A stretch of DNA of 13,350 nucleotides from Reyranella sp. (GCA_004296815.1 SCVT01000439.1:1-13350), one strand, 5' to 3'. Counted from the stretch's first letter, positions 1-8,199 are shown. Numbers and translations are program-made. The notes: generated from the letters alone by a model not told the origin.

Positions 1-986
1 AGTTCCTGACGCTCCTGGGGCCAAGCGGCTCCGGCAAGACCACCACCCTGATGATGATCGCCGGCTTCGAGACACCGACGGCCGGCGACATCGCGATCGA
101 CGGCAAGTCCGTGGTCGCCATGCCGCCTTACCGGCGCAACATCGGCATGGTGTTCCAGAACTACGCCCTCTTCCCGCACCTGACGGTCGAGGAGAATGTC
201 GGCTTCCCGCTGAAGCAGCGCGGCGTCCCCAAGGCGGAGCGTGCGAAGCTGGTGGCCGAAGCGCTCGAGCTCGTCCATCTGCCGGGCTATAGCGCCCGCT
301 ACCCGCGCCAGCTCTCGGGCGGCCAGCAGCAGCGCGTCGCCGTCGCACGCGCAGTCGTCTTCAAGCCGCGGCTGCTCCTGATGGACGAGCCGCTGGGCGC
401 GCTCGACAAACAGCTCCGGGAAAACCTGCAGCTCGAGATGCGGCGCCTGCACGCCGACCTCGGCATCACCTTCATCTACGTGACGCACGACCAGGAAGAA
501 GCGCTCACCATGTCCGACCGCATCGCCGTCATGAACGACGGCAAGGTCGCTCAGGTCGGGCGCCCCGAGGATCTCTACGACCGGCCGACCAGCCGCTTCG
601 TGGCCGGCTTCATCGGCGAGTCGAACTTCCTGCCGGCGGTCGTGCGCGGCATCGAGGATGGTGTCGTCGTGGCCGAGTGCGAGGGAGCGTTGATCCGCGC
701 GATCTGCCCCGGCCGGCCGACGAGCGGCGAGCAGGTCACACTGACGACACGGCCCGAGCGCCTGCGCTTCGCCGACGGCGACTGGAACGCCACAACGCCG
801 CAGAACCGCATCGAGGTGACAGTTACAGAGGCGGTCTTCGCTGGCGAGCGTTGCCGCTACATGCTCCAGGCCGGCAACGGCACCTCCATCGTCCTGAAGG
901 AACCGTCGAGTGCCGCCATCCGCCGCCGTGCCGTCGGCGAGCGCGCCGAGATCTCCTGGTCCGTCGCGGACACGATCCTTGTCTGA
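1..986 (+). CDS. ABC transporter ATP-binding protein, PotA-like (5' partial)
   Basis: Cytoplasmic ATPase subunit of an ABC importer of the spermidine/putrescine (PotA) type; it drives uptake through the two permeases encoded next. The reading frame is already open at base 3, and 327 residues are visible. Counting from there, Walker A GPSGSGKT is residues 6-13, the Q-loop glutamine is about 52, the signature LSGGQQQR is 104-111, Walker B LLLMDEP is 124-130 and the H-loop histidine is 162 (VTHDQ). The C-terminal third, from about residue 230, looks like the TOBE regulatory domain of this family. PotA relatives are about 350-380 residues, so roughly 25-30 N-terminal residues lie outside the window. 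An internal ATG at 51 follows Walker A and cannot be the start. The downstream permease begins 8 bases after the stop, so this is one operon. The substrate cannot be read from the ATPase; polyamine, putrescine-like or another small cation are candidates. A solute-binding protein gene is expected nearby upstream but is not in view. Confidence 0.95.
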   Translation, partial: FLTLLGPSGSGKTTTLMMIAGFETPTAGDIAIDGKSVVAMPPYRRNIGMVFQNYALFPHLTVEENVGFPLKQRGVPKAERAKLVAEALELVHLPGYSARYPRQLSGGQQQRVAVARAVVFKPRLLLMDEPLGALDKQLRENLQLEMRRLHADLGITFIYVTHDQEEALTMSDRIAVMNDGKVAQVGRPEDLYDRPTSRFVAGFIGESNFLPAVVRGIEDGVVVAECEGALIRAICPGRPTSGEQVTLTTRPERLRFADGDWNATTPQNRIEVTVTEAVFAGERCRYMLQAGNGTSIVLKEPSSAAIRRRAVGERAEISWSVADTILV

Positions 987-1002
987 GCCCGCCCTTGTCT
1001 GA
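977..1002 (+). repeat. Short direct repeat spanning the ATPase stop and permease start
   Basis: The ten bases CCTTGTCTGA occur at 977-986 and again at 993-1002, a period of 16. In the first copy they encode the end of the ATPase (Leu-Val-stop). In the second copy, shifted in frame because 16 is not a multiple of three, the TTG serves as the likely permease start (TTG TCT GAA). This looks like a small tandem duplication, though chance is possible at this length. Confidence 0.55.
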
Positions 1003-1891
1003 AATCGTCCAGCCCGCCCCTGTCTCCGTGCCGCTGGGCGCCGCCCGCGCCTTCTCGTTCAACTGGCGCAAGGCCGTACCCTTGCTGCTGGCCGCGCCGC
1101 TGCTGATCTACATGCTGGTGCTCTACGCCCTGCCTGTGGTCGCGATGCTGCTGCGCAGCCTCAACGACCCGACCTGGACTCTGGCCCACTATGCGGCGCT
1201 GCTCGAGGACGTCGTCTTCATCAAGACGTTCTGGATCACCTTCAACACCTCGATCACCGTCACCATCGGCTGCCTGATCCTCGGCTACCCCGTGGCCATG
1301 GGCCTGGTCCGCGCGAAGTCGATGGCACCGTTCATCCTGCTCATCATCCTCCTGCCCTTCTGGACCAGCGTGCTGGTGCGGAGCTACGCCTGGATGGTCC
1401 TGCTAGGCCGGCACGGGCTTGTGAACGAGGCACTCATAGCGATCGGCATGATCGACCGGCCGATCCGCATCCTGAACACGCCGCTCGCGACCCAGATCGC
1501 GATGATCCACATCCTGCTGCCATACATGATCCTGCCCATCGCCAATGCGCTCCGGCAGATCGACCCGTCGCTGGTCCGCGCCGCCTCGGGCCTCGGCGCC
1601 ACGCCGTTCATGACCTTCCGTCAGGTGATCCTGCCACTCTCGATGTCGGGCGTGGCCGCGGGCACGCTGCTGGTCTTCGTGCTGGCGCTGGGCTTCTACA
1701 TCACGCCGGCCATGGTGGGCGGCCCACGCGACATCACGCTCTCGATGCTGATCGCCCAGCAGGTCGACCATCTCAACTGGGCCTATGCCGCAACACTCTC
1801 CGCCGTGCTGCTGGCGACGGCGCTTGCCATCCTCGCGGCGGCACGGAAGCTGCCGGGCGTCGGCAACGCCTTCCGGATGAGCGTGCGATGA
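995..1891 (+). CDS. ABC transporter permease, PotB-like
   Basis: Inner-membrane permease subunit of the PotABC-type importer, 298 residues from the chosen start, which is normal for PotB relatives. It has a hydrophilic N-terminus of about 27 residues and a first membrane segment near 28-53. Several more hydrophobic segments follow (for example about 85-105, 112-135, 165-187, 222-245 and 266-283). The cytoplasmic EAA loop that contacts the ATPase is at about 195-214 (AASGLGATPF then VILP). The TTG at 995 is chosen because it lies 8 bases after the ATPase stop and gives the family length. The frame is also open further upstream, but that part is antisense-like filler inside the ATPase gene. GTG at 1028 is an alternative start, 11 codons later. 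No good Shine-Dalgarno is visible, so translation is probably coupled to the ATPase. The stop overlaps the next gene's ATG (ATGA). Confidence 0.92.
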   Translation: MSEIVQPAPVSVPLGAARAFSFNWRKAVPLLLAAPLLIYMLVLYALPVVAMLLRSLNDPTWTLAHYAALLEDVVFIKTFWITFNTSITVTIGCLILGYPVAMGLVRAKSMAPFILLIILLPFWTSVLVRSYAWMVLLGRHGLVNEALIAIGMIDRPIRILNTPLATQIAMIHILLPYMILPIANALRQIDPSLVRAASGLGATPFMTFRQVILPLSMSGVAAGTLLVFVLALGFYITPAMVGGPRDITLSMLIAQQVDHLNWAYAATLSAVLLATALAILAAARKLPGVGNAFRMSVR

Positions 1892-2667
1892 TCCTCGCGC
1901 GCGCCCTGCCCGTGTTCGTCGTGGGCCTGATCCTGTTCTTCCTCGCCTTCCCGATCGTCGTCGTGACGGTGGTCTCCTTCTCCGACGCGACCTATCTCAC
2001 CTTCCCGCCGCCGGCTTTCGGGCTGCGCTGGTACGAGGCCTATTTCAGCAATCCCGACTGGCTGAAGCCCACCTGGGTCAGCCTCTGGGTCGCCGCGGCC
2101 GTCGTCGTCCTGGCGACGTTCCTCGGCACGCTCGCCGCTCTCGGCATCGCCCGCCTCCCCAAGGGTCTCAAGATCGCCGCCACCGGCCTGATCCTGTCGC
2201 CGCTGATCGTGCCCGGCATCGTGGTCGCGATCGGCATCTACTATGCCTACTCGCGCTACGGGCTGGTCGGCACGCCGATCGCCATGGTTCTGGCCCATAC
2301 CTGCCTCGCCGTGCCGTTCGTCGTCACCAGCGTGACCGCGAGCCTCTCCGGCATCGACCCGCGCCTCGAGCAGGCGGCGCTCAGCCTCGGCGCCACGCCG
2401 GGCGCCACCTTCTGGCAGGTCACGCTGCCGCTGATCCGTCCGGGCGTGCTGGTCGGCGCGCTGTTCGCCTTCATCACCTCGTTCGACGAGTTGATCGTGG
2501 CGCTGTTCATCTCAGGCACCGGCGCGGTCACCTTGCCGCGCCGCATGTGGGACGACCTGCGCTTCCAGATCGATCCCACCATCGCCGCCGTGTCCACGCT
2601 CACGATCGTGCTGACCGTGGCGCTAATGGGCGTGGCGCACCTTCTGCGGAAGCGCAGCCCGGCTTAG
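1888..2667 (+). CDS. ABC transporter permease, PotC-like
   Basis: Second inner-membrane permease of the importer, 259 residues, the usual size for PotC relatives. A membrane segment lies at about 8-31, and five more hydrophobic segments follow. The EAA loop that docks on the ATPase is at about 161-181 (QAALSLGATPG then VTLP). The FDELIVALF stretch just after it (199-207) is typical of PotC and related putrescine-type permeases. The ATG at 1888 overlaps the TGA of the preceding permease in an ATGA arrangement, so the two are almost certainly translationally coupled and made in equal amounts. The gene is the last of the operon. Its TAG at 2665-2667 overlaps the stop of the convergent flavin oxidoreductase, leaving no room for a separate terminator hairpin. 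Confidence 0.94.
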   Translation: MILARALPVFVVGLILFFLAFPIVVVTVVSFSDATYLTFPPPAFGLRWYEAYFSNPDWLKPTWVSLWVAAAVVVLATFLGTLAALGIARLPKGLKIAATGLILSPLIVPGIVVAIGIYYAYSRYGLVGTPIAMVLAHTCLAVPFVVTSVTASLSGIDPRLEQAALSLGATPGATFWQVTLPLIRPGVLVGALFAFITSFDELIVALFISGTGAVTLPRRMWDDLRFQIDPTIAAVSTLTIVLTVALMGVAHLLRKRSPA

Positions 2668-3824
2668 CCGGTTTTCATGCCCTTCATGTAAGTCGACGGC
2701 ACCACGGTCTTGACCGACTGCGCGCGCTTGGCGAGCCAGTAGGCCTGCGGCGGCGGCACCGACCCGAACTGCTTGTCGACGCCCAGTTTCTGCGCGGCGT
2801 CCATCGGCCAGTTGGGGTTGTAGAGAAGCTCGCGCGCCAAGGCGATCAGGTCGGCCCTGCCCTCCTGCAGTATCTGCTCTGCCTGATCTGCATGGACGAT
2901 CAGCCCGACCGCCATGCTGAGGATGTCGGCGTCCTTCTTCAGCCGCTCAGCATAGGGCACCTGGTAGCCGTAGGTCACCGGCCCCGCGCTCACCACCGGC
3001 GAGCCGCGCATGCCGCCCGAGCTGCAGTCGATCACGTCGACGCCCTTGGGCTTCAGGATCTTCGCAAGTGCAACACTCTGGTCCGGCCCCCAGCCCGCGT
3101 CGTCCTCGACCGAGAAGCGCACGAACAGCGGCTTCGACGCCGGCCAGTGGGCGCGCACGCTCTCCACCACCTCGATGGCGAAGCGCATGCGGTTGAGCTC
3201 GCTGCCGCCATACTCGTCATTGCGCACGTTGGAGAACGGCGAGAGGAACTGATGGATCAGGTAGCCGTGCGCCATGTGGAGATCGAGCACGTCGAAGCCC
3301 GCCTCGTGGGCGCGCCGCGCCGCCTGGCCCCAGCGCTCGACCACTTCGGGGATCTCCGCCGTCGTAAGCGCGCGCGGCGTCGGGTCGGTGTCGGGCGAAT
3401 TGATCGCCGACGAGGAGACGAGCTCCCAATCGTTCCAGTCGTCGATCTCCGGCGACGGCTTCAGCGGCGCGCCGCCTTCCCAGGGACGGAACCGCCGCGC
3501 CTTGCGGCCGGAGTGGCCGAGCTGGATGCCCGGCACCGAGTTGTGCAGCCGGATGAACTCGACGCAGCGCTTCAGGCCCGGGATGAAGGCATCGTCCCAC
3601 AGGCCGAGATCGCCCACTGTGCCGCAGCCGCGCCGCTCGACCTTGGTGGACTCCATGATCACCAGGCCCGCGCCGCCCGCCGCATAGCGTCCGGCATTCA
3701 TCAGGTGCCAGTCGGTGGCGAAACCCTTCTCCGCCGAATACTGGTGCATCGGTGCCACGACCACGCGGTTCTTGAGGGTGACGTCACGGATGGAAATCGG
3801 TTCGAAAAGTCTGGGACCAGCCAT
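2664..3824 (-). CDS. NADH:flavin oxidoreductase, Old Yellow Enzyme family (YqjM-like)
   Basis: FMN-dependent cytoplasmic ene-reductase-type enzyme, 386 residues from the ATG at 3824. YqjM is about 340; much of the extra length is a loop near 108-150. Family features seen include the N-terminal LFEPI...LKNRVVVAPM strand, the QLGHSGRK loop (101-108), the substrate-binding His183, His186 and Tyr188 in HMAHGYL, DEYGG at 203-207, and C-terminal FMN-phosphate loops (AVGLIVHADQ and ALARELLYNP). Oddity: the YqjM flavin-side motif PMCxYS reads PMHQYS here, with His27 in place of the redox-tuning cysteine. The start at 3824 is preferred because GGGGGAAG lies 5 bases upstream; ATG at 3839 would add five residues and has no such site. 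The gene is divergent from the CoA-binding-protein operon and convergent with the importer. The substrate is unknown; an enoate, a nitro compound or an acyl-CoA are all possible. Confidence 0.93.
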   Translation of the reverse strand: MAGPRLFEPISIRDVTLKNRVVVAPMHQYSAEKGFATDWHLMNAGRYAAGGAGLVIMESTKVERRGCGTVGDLGLWDDAFIPGLKRCVEFIRLHNSVPGIQLGHSGRKARRFRPWEGGAPLKPSPEIDDWNDWELVSSSAINSPDTDPTPRALTTAEIPEVVERWGQAARRAHEAGFDVLDLHMAHGYLIHQFLSPFSNVRNDEYGGSELNRMRFAIEVVESVRAHWPASKPLFVRFSVEDDAGWGPDQSVALAKILKPKGVDVIDCSSGGMRGSPVVSAGPVTYGYQVPYAERLKKDADILSMAVGLIVHADQAEQILQEGRADLIALARELLYNPNWPMDAAQKLGVDKQFGSVPPPQAYWLAKRAQSVKTVVPSTYMKGMKTG

Positions 3825-3837
3825 GTATACTTCCCCC
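3802..3837 (+). promoter_or_regulatory. Candidate promoter of the CoA-binding-protein operon (leaderless arrangement)
   Basis: TATACT at 3826-3831 matches the sigma-70 -10 consensus at five of six bases. TCGAAA at 3802-3807 is a weak -35 (four of six) with an 18-base spacer. Six bases separate the -10 from the ATG at 3838, so transcription would begin at or next to the A of the ATG, giving a leaderless mRNA. The element lies inside the 5' end of the opposite-strand flavin oxidoreductase, over its start codon. It is predicted from sequence only. Confidence 0.4.
3830..3837 (-). promoter_or_regulatory. Shine-Dalgarno deciding the flavin oxidoreductase start
   Basis: On the minus strand GGGGGAAG is followed by five bases (TATAC) and ATG at 3824. 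This spacing supports the 3824 start over the in-frame ATG at 3839, which overlaps the purine run itself. Confidence 0.6.
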
Positions 3838-4323
3838 ATGCCCGCCTTCAGCGACCGCTACGAAGACCAGTACCTGCGCAAGATCCTGCGCGAGACGAAG
3901 ACTATCGCGATGGTCGGGCTGTCGGCCAACTGGAATCGCCCCAGCTTCTTTGCTGCGAAATATCTTCTCGACCGCGGCTACAAGGTCATCCCGGTCAATC
4001 CGGCCGCAGCCGGCCAGGAGATCCTCGGCCAGAAGGTCTACGGCTCGCTCGACGAGCTGCCCGTGAAGGCCGACATGGTCGACATCTTCCGCAACTCCGA
4101 GGCGGCCGGCCCCATCACCGACGACGCGATCAAGCACGGCGCCAAGGTCGTCTGGATGCAGCTCGGGGTCGTGAACGAGGAAGCCGCCGAGCGCGCGGAG
4201 AAGGCCGGCCTCAAGGTCGTGATGAACCGCTGCCCCAAGATCGAGCATTCGCGGCTCGCCGGCACCATCGAGTGGCATGGTATCGCCAGCGGCGTGATCT
4301 CCTCCAAGAAGCGCGCGCTGTAA
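3838..4323 (+). CDS. CoA-binding domain protein, YccU-like
   Basis: Small cytoplasmic Rossmann-fold protein of the CoA_binding_2/YccU type, 161 residues. The family resembles the nucleotide-binding domain of succinyl-CoA synthetase alpha; its biochemical role is not settled. Seen here are the first beta strand and loop IAMVGLSANWNRPS (23-36), the second strand YKVIPVNP (48-55), the LDELP segment (71-75), VVWMQLGVVNEEA (104-116) and the family's late motif MNRCPKIEH (129-137). The frame is open upstream, but the upstream part is the complement of the flavin oxidoreductase, and family members start close to this methionine. ATG at 3823 is a possible alternative, adding five residues. No Shine-Dalgarno precedes 3838. 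The gene is first of a four-gene run: the stop is 4 bases before the next ATG. Confidence 0.88.
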   Translation: MPAFSDRYEDQYLRKILRETKTIAMVGLSANWNRPSFFAAKYLLDRGYKVIPVNPAAAGQEILGQKVYGSLDELPVKADMVDIFRNSEAAGPITDDAIKHGAKVVWMQLGVVNEEAAERAEKAGLKVVMNRCPKIEHSRLAGTIEWHGIASGVISSKKRAL

Positions 4324-4327
4324 GGCC

Positions 4328-4927
4328 ATGCGCACCGCCCACAACCGCCGGAGTTTCCTGCTGGGCGGTGTGGGCATGGTCGCCAGCCCCGCCCTCGCGC
4401 AGACGAGCGACTACGCCGTCTTCTCGGAATTCTCACCCGAATCGAAGAAGATGCAGCCCGGCTGGAACCGGCGCGTCTTCACCACGACGGAGGCCCGCAA
4501 GGGCAACGCCATCGAGTGCGACCTCGCCACTGGCGTCGTGACCTTGGCGCCGGGCACCTGGCATCTCTCCGGCTACTCCATGGTCGTCTACGATGATCCG
4601 GCCACGTCCGCCGAAATGGCGCCGGTCCGCTCGCCTGCCGCCGCAGGATACTGCCGGCTGCGTACCTTCGATCCGGCCGTCGCCGTCGATCCAGCCAACC
4701 TGATCGCGATCCGCAATGACGATCCGACTGTCCTCTGCGTCGGCAGCCCAAGCACCGCCAACATGACGCCGAGCCTCTTCGATGCCTATTACGAGGCGAG
4801 ACGCAGCACTCAGATCGTTCTCGAACATCAGGCCGGCGCGTCGCCCGACGGCATCTATCTCCGCATCTTCCGTCAGGGCTCGAGCTGGCACGCCTTTGCA
4901 CGGATCAACATCCGGAGGCTCGGGTGA
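4328..4927 (+). CDS. Tat-exported protein of unknown function
   Basis: A 199-residue protein not recognised as a characterised family. The N-terminus NRRSFLLGG (6-14) is a twin-arginine motif followed by a short hydrophobic stretch and ALA-Q, which suggests cleavage after residue 24 and export of a folded periplasmic protein. Three cysteines (64, 109 and 137) follow. The body alternates hydrophobic and polar residues with Gly/Pro turns, such as VTLAPGTWHLSGYS (71-84) and the terminal WHAFARINIRRL. This resembles a beta-sandwich (jelly-roll, C1q/TNF-like) fold; that is an inference from pattern, not a match. It starts 4 bases after the CoA-binding gene, with only a poorly spaced AAGG before the ATG, and its TGA overlaps the GTG of the GST gene. 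Being the only exported product in an operon of cytoplasmic enzymes makes it stand out. Confidence 0.85.
   Translation: MRTAHNRRSFLLGGVGMVASPALAQTSDYAVFSEFSPESKKMQPGWNRRVFTTTEARKGNAIECDLATGVVTLAPGTWHLSGYSMVVYDDPATSAEMAPVRSPAAAGYCRLRTFDPAVAVDPANLIAIRNDDPTVLCVGSPSTANMTPSLFDAYYEARRSTQIVLEHQAGASPDGIYLRIFRQGSSWHAFARINIRRLG
4914..4918 (+). promoter_or_regulatory. Shine-Dalgarno fixing the GTG start of the GST gene
   Basis: GGAGG lies 5 bases before GTG at 4924, inside the last codons of the upstream Tat-exported protein gene. It is the best ribosome site in this operon and confirms the GTG start that overlaps the preceding TGA. Confidence 0.75.
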
Positions 4928-5535
4928 TCGAGCTCGTCGGCGTCAATCGCTCGCCGTATACGCGGCGCGTGGCGATCACCCTCGAACTCTACGGCATCCC
5001 CTACCGCCTGCAGACGCTGTCGGGATTCGGCAATCGCTCCGAGGTGCGGGCCGCCAATCCGCTCGGCCGCATTCCGGCGCTGATCCTCGACAGTGGCGAG
5101 ACGCTGGTCGACAGCGGCGCCATCATCGACCATCTCGACGAGGTGCATGGACGCGAGCGGGCGCTGGTACCCCCGGCCGGTCCCGAGCGCCGCGCCGTAC
5201 TGCGGGTCGTCGCGCTGATGATGGGCGCCTGCGACAAGGCCCTCGCCGCAGCTTATGAGCGCAATCACCATCCGCCCGAGAAGGTGCATCAGCCCTGGAT
5301 CGACGACTGCCTCGCGCAGGTCCGTCAGGCGTTGCGTGCGGTCGACGCCCTGCTGGATCCGGTCTCGTCCTACCTGCTGCTGGGCCGCCTCACGCACGCT
5401 GACGTCGCGGCTTTCGTCGCCGAACGTCTGGCGCGCGGCCTGAAGATCGACACCGACACGGAAACGCCTCGCCTGCGCGCCCTCGCCGCCCGGCTGGCCG
5501 ATCAACCCGCCTTTCGCGCGACGGAGCCCCAATGA
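4924..5535 (+). CDS. Glutathione S-transferase family protein
   Basis: Cytoplasmic GST-fold protein, 203 residues, the usual length. The N-terminal thioredoxin-like domain is at about 1-77. It has SPYTRRV at 9-15, where Ser9 sits where catalytic Ser/Cys residues occur in bacterial GSTs, the cis-proline loop NPLGRIPAL (42-50), and DSGAIIDHL (about 61-69), whose Asp-Ser pair normally binds the glutamyl part of glutathione. The helical C-terminal domain contains LTHADVAAF, the conserved N-capping and hydrophobic-staple region. The start is GTG overlapping the previous stop (GTGA) with GGAGG 5 bases upstream. The stop overlaps the ATG of the luciferase-like gene (ATGA), so it is coupled on both sides. 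Conjugation or reductive dehalogenation, isomerisation or peroxide reduction are all possible; the partner flavoenzyme suggests detoxification or breakdown of an organic compound. Confidence 0.9.
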   Translation: MIELVGVNRSPYTRRVAITLELYGIPYRLQTLSGFGNRSEVRAANPLGRIPALILDSGETLVDSGAIIDHLDEVHGRERALVPPAGPERRAVLRVVALMMGACDKALAAAYERNHHPPEKVHQPWIDDCLAQVRQALRAVDALLDPVSSYLLLGRLTHADVAAFVAERLARGLKIDTDTETPRLRALAARLADQPAFRATEPQ

Positions 5536-6539
5536 ATTTCGGTGTCTTCGATCACATGGACCGCGCCGGCCCCGATCTCGGCCGGCAGTTCGAGGACCGG
5601 CTGCGGCTCATCGAACTCTACGAGAAGAACGGCTTTCACGCCTATCACCTGGCCGAGCACCATGCGACGCCCCTCGGCATGGCGCCCTCGCCCAGCGTGT
5701 TCCTGGCCGCGGTGGCGCAACGCACCAAGACGCTGCGCTTCGGACCGCTGGTCTACACCGTGAACCTCTATCATCCGCTGCGGCTGATCGACGAGATCTG
5801 CATGCTCGACCAGATGAGCGGCGGCCGGCTCGAGCTCGGCGTCGGTCGCGGCATCTCGCCCTACGAGGTCGGCTACTATGGCGTCGATCCCGCAACGGGG
5901 CCCGAACGGTTCGCCGAGGCGCTCGAGGTGCTGCTGAAGGGCCTGACGCAGCCGCGGCTCACTCATGAGGGCAGGTACTTCTCCTTCAAGGATGTGCCGA
6001 TGGAGATGCAGCCGGTGCAGCGACCGCACCCGCCGCTCTGGTACGGCGCCAATTCGCTTGAAAGTGCCGACCGGCTGGCGGCACAGGCCTGCAACACCGT
6101 GGTCGGCATGAAGGCCGAAGGCGTCGGCCAGTTCGCCGCACGCTACCGCACCGCCTGGAAGTCGCTCGGCCGCGCCGACAAGGACCTGCCACTGATCGGC
6201 CTCAGCCGCCATGTCGTCGTGGGCGATAGCGACCGCGAGGCGCAGGCGGCGGCCAAGCGCGCCTTCGCGCTCTGGTACGACGCGCTGATCCATCTGTGGC
6301 GCGCCCACGGCGTCGGCCTGCCACGCCAGATGATCCCTGCTGAATTCGAAGGCGCCCTGGAGGGCGGTTACATCGTCGCCGGCTCGGCCGCGACGGTGCG
6401 CGATCGCCTGAAGCGCGACAACGCGGTGGCGGGCATCAACTACTGCCTCTGCCGGATGGCCTTCGGCGATCTGTCGTTCGAGGAGTCCGCGCGCTCGGTC
6501 GAGCTGTTCGCGGCGGAAGTGATGCCGGCCCTGAAATAA
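5532..6539 (+). CDS. LLM class flavin-dependent oxidoreductase (luciferase-like)
   Basis: Bacterial-luciferase-fold monooxygenase, 335 residues, full length for the family. Such enzymes use reduced FMN or F420 from a partner and oxygen to oxidise aldehydes, sulfonates, amines or ring compounds. Seen here are the N-terminal strand MNFGVFDHMD, the AEHHATPLG loop (41-49) typical of the family, the TLRFGPLVYTVNLYHP segment (67-82), MSGGRLELGVGRG (95-107), the GRYFSF strand (147-152), QRPHPPLWYG (163-172), and a C-terminal VAGSAATVRDRL phosphate-loop region. GGAG at 5523-5526 is 5 bases before the ATG, which itself overlaps the GST stop. It is the last gene of the operon. No flavin reductase is in the operon, although the divergent Old Yellow Enzyme is close by. 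F420 versus FMN use and the substrate cannot be decided from the sequence. Confidence 0.92.
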   Translation: MNFGVFDHMDRAGPDLGRQFEDRLRLIELYEKNGFHAYHLAEHHATPLGMAPSPSVFLAAVAQRTKTLRFGPLVYTVNLYHPLRLIDEICMLDQMSGGRLELGVGRGISPYEVGYYGVDPATGPERFAEALEVLLKGLTQPRLTHEGRYFSFKDVPMEMQPVQRPHPPLWYGANSLESADRLAAQACNTVVGMKAEGVGQFAARYRTAWKSLGRADKDLPLIGLSRHVVVGDSDREAQAAAKRAFALWYDALIHLWRAHGVGLPRQMIPAEFEGALEGGYIVAGSAATVRDRLKRDNAVAGINYCLCRMAFGDLSFEESARSVELFAAEVMPALK

Positions 6540-6540
6540 C

Positions 6541-6579
6541 AGAGGCCCGCAGTCCGACCATACAAGGACCGCGAGCCTC
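6541..6579 (-). terminator. Second stem-loop downstream of degP, minus-strand oriented
   Basis: Arms 6542-6555 and 6566-6579 form a 14-pair stem around a 10-base loop. In plus-strand RNA two positions are A-C mismatches. In minus-strand RNA the same two become G-U pairs, so the stem is unbroken there. On the minus strand it is followed by TGTTATTTC, a fair U-rich tail, while the plus-strand side has no T run. It therefore works better as a back-up terminator for degP read-through than as a terminator for the luciferase-like gene, whose TAA ends 2 bases before it. Confidence 0.6.
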
Positions 6580-6643
6580 CGCCCCCTACGTGACACGCCG
6601 CTCGGCTATTGTGATGGCCGGTTCGACGCGCCTCCCAAGTCGA

Positions 6644-6680
6644 ATAAGAGAAACCGGCGATGGCGGGGGGCCATCGCCGG
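6644..6680 (-). terminator. Rho-independent terminator of degP
   Basis: A perfect 11-base inverted repeat, CCGGCGATGGC at 6654-6664 and its complement at 6670-6680, with a 5-base loop. Read on the minus strand it lies 16 bases past the degP stop and is followed by TTTCTCTTATT (6643-6653), the expected U-rich tail. It has no T run in the plus direction. Confidence 0.8.
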
Positions 6681-6692
6681 CCTCTCGAGAGG
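6681..6692. repeat. 12-base perfect palindrome between degP stop and terminator
   Basis: CCTCTCGAGAGG is its own reverse complement. It starts directly after the terminator stem and ends 4 bases from the degP stop codon. It may extend the stacked terminator structure or be a protein-binding site; nothing decides between these. Confidence 0.5.
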
Positions 6693-6696
6693 TTTG

Positions 6697-8199
<1,503 letters not shown>

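Noticed and set aside
677..994. Possible long N-terminal extension of the PotB-like permease.
   Set aside because: The extension lies inside the ATPase gene, is Arg/Pro-rich and non-family-like; starting at TTG 995 gives the normal permease length.
3715..3837. Possible N-terminal extension of the CoA-binding protein from an upstream ATG.
   Set aside because: The extra 41 codons are the complement of the flavin oxidoreductase N-terminus, and family members begin near the methionine at 3838.
2547..4541. A 664-codon open frame on the plus strand.
   Set aside because: It lies almost wholly antisense to the flavin oxidoreductase and then out of frame across the CoA-binding gene. The translation is Arg/His/Ala-rich with no family features, as expected for a shadow frame in GC-rich DNA.
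6542..6579. Stem-loop as terminator of the plus-strand luciferase-like operon.
   Set aside because: In plus-strand RNA the stem has two A-C mismatches and is followed by C-rich sequence without a U run; the minus direction fits better.
5502..6596. A 364-codon open frame on the minus strand opposite the luciferase-like gene.
   Set aside because: It has no recognisable motifs; the plus-strand gene is a clear full-length LLM protein with a ribosome site.
6622..6644. TTCGAC/GTCGAA inverted repeat (6622-6627, 6639-6644) as a third terminator.
   Set aside because: The six-pair stem with an 11-base loop has no U run on either side; it is too weak to call.
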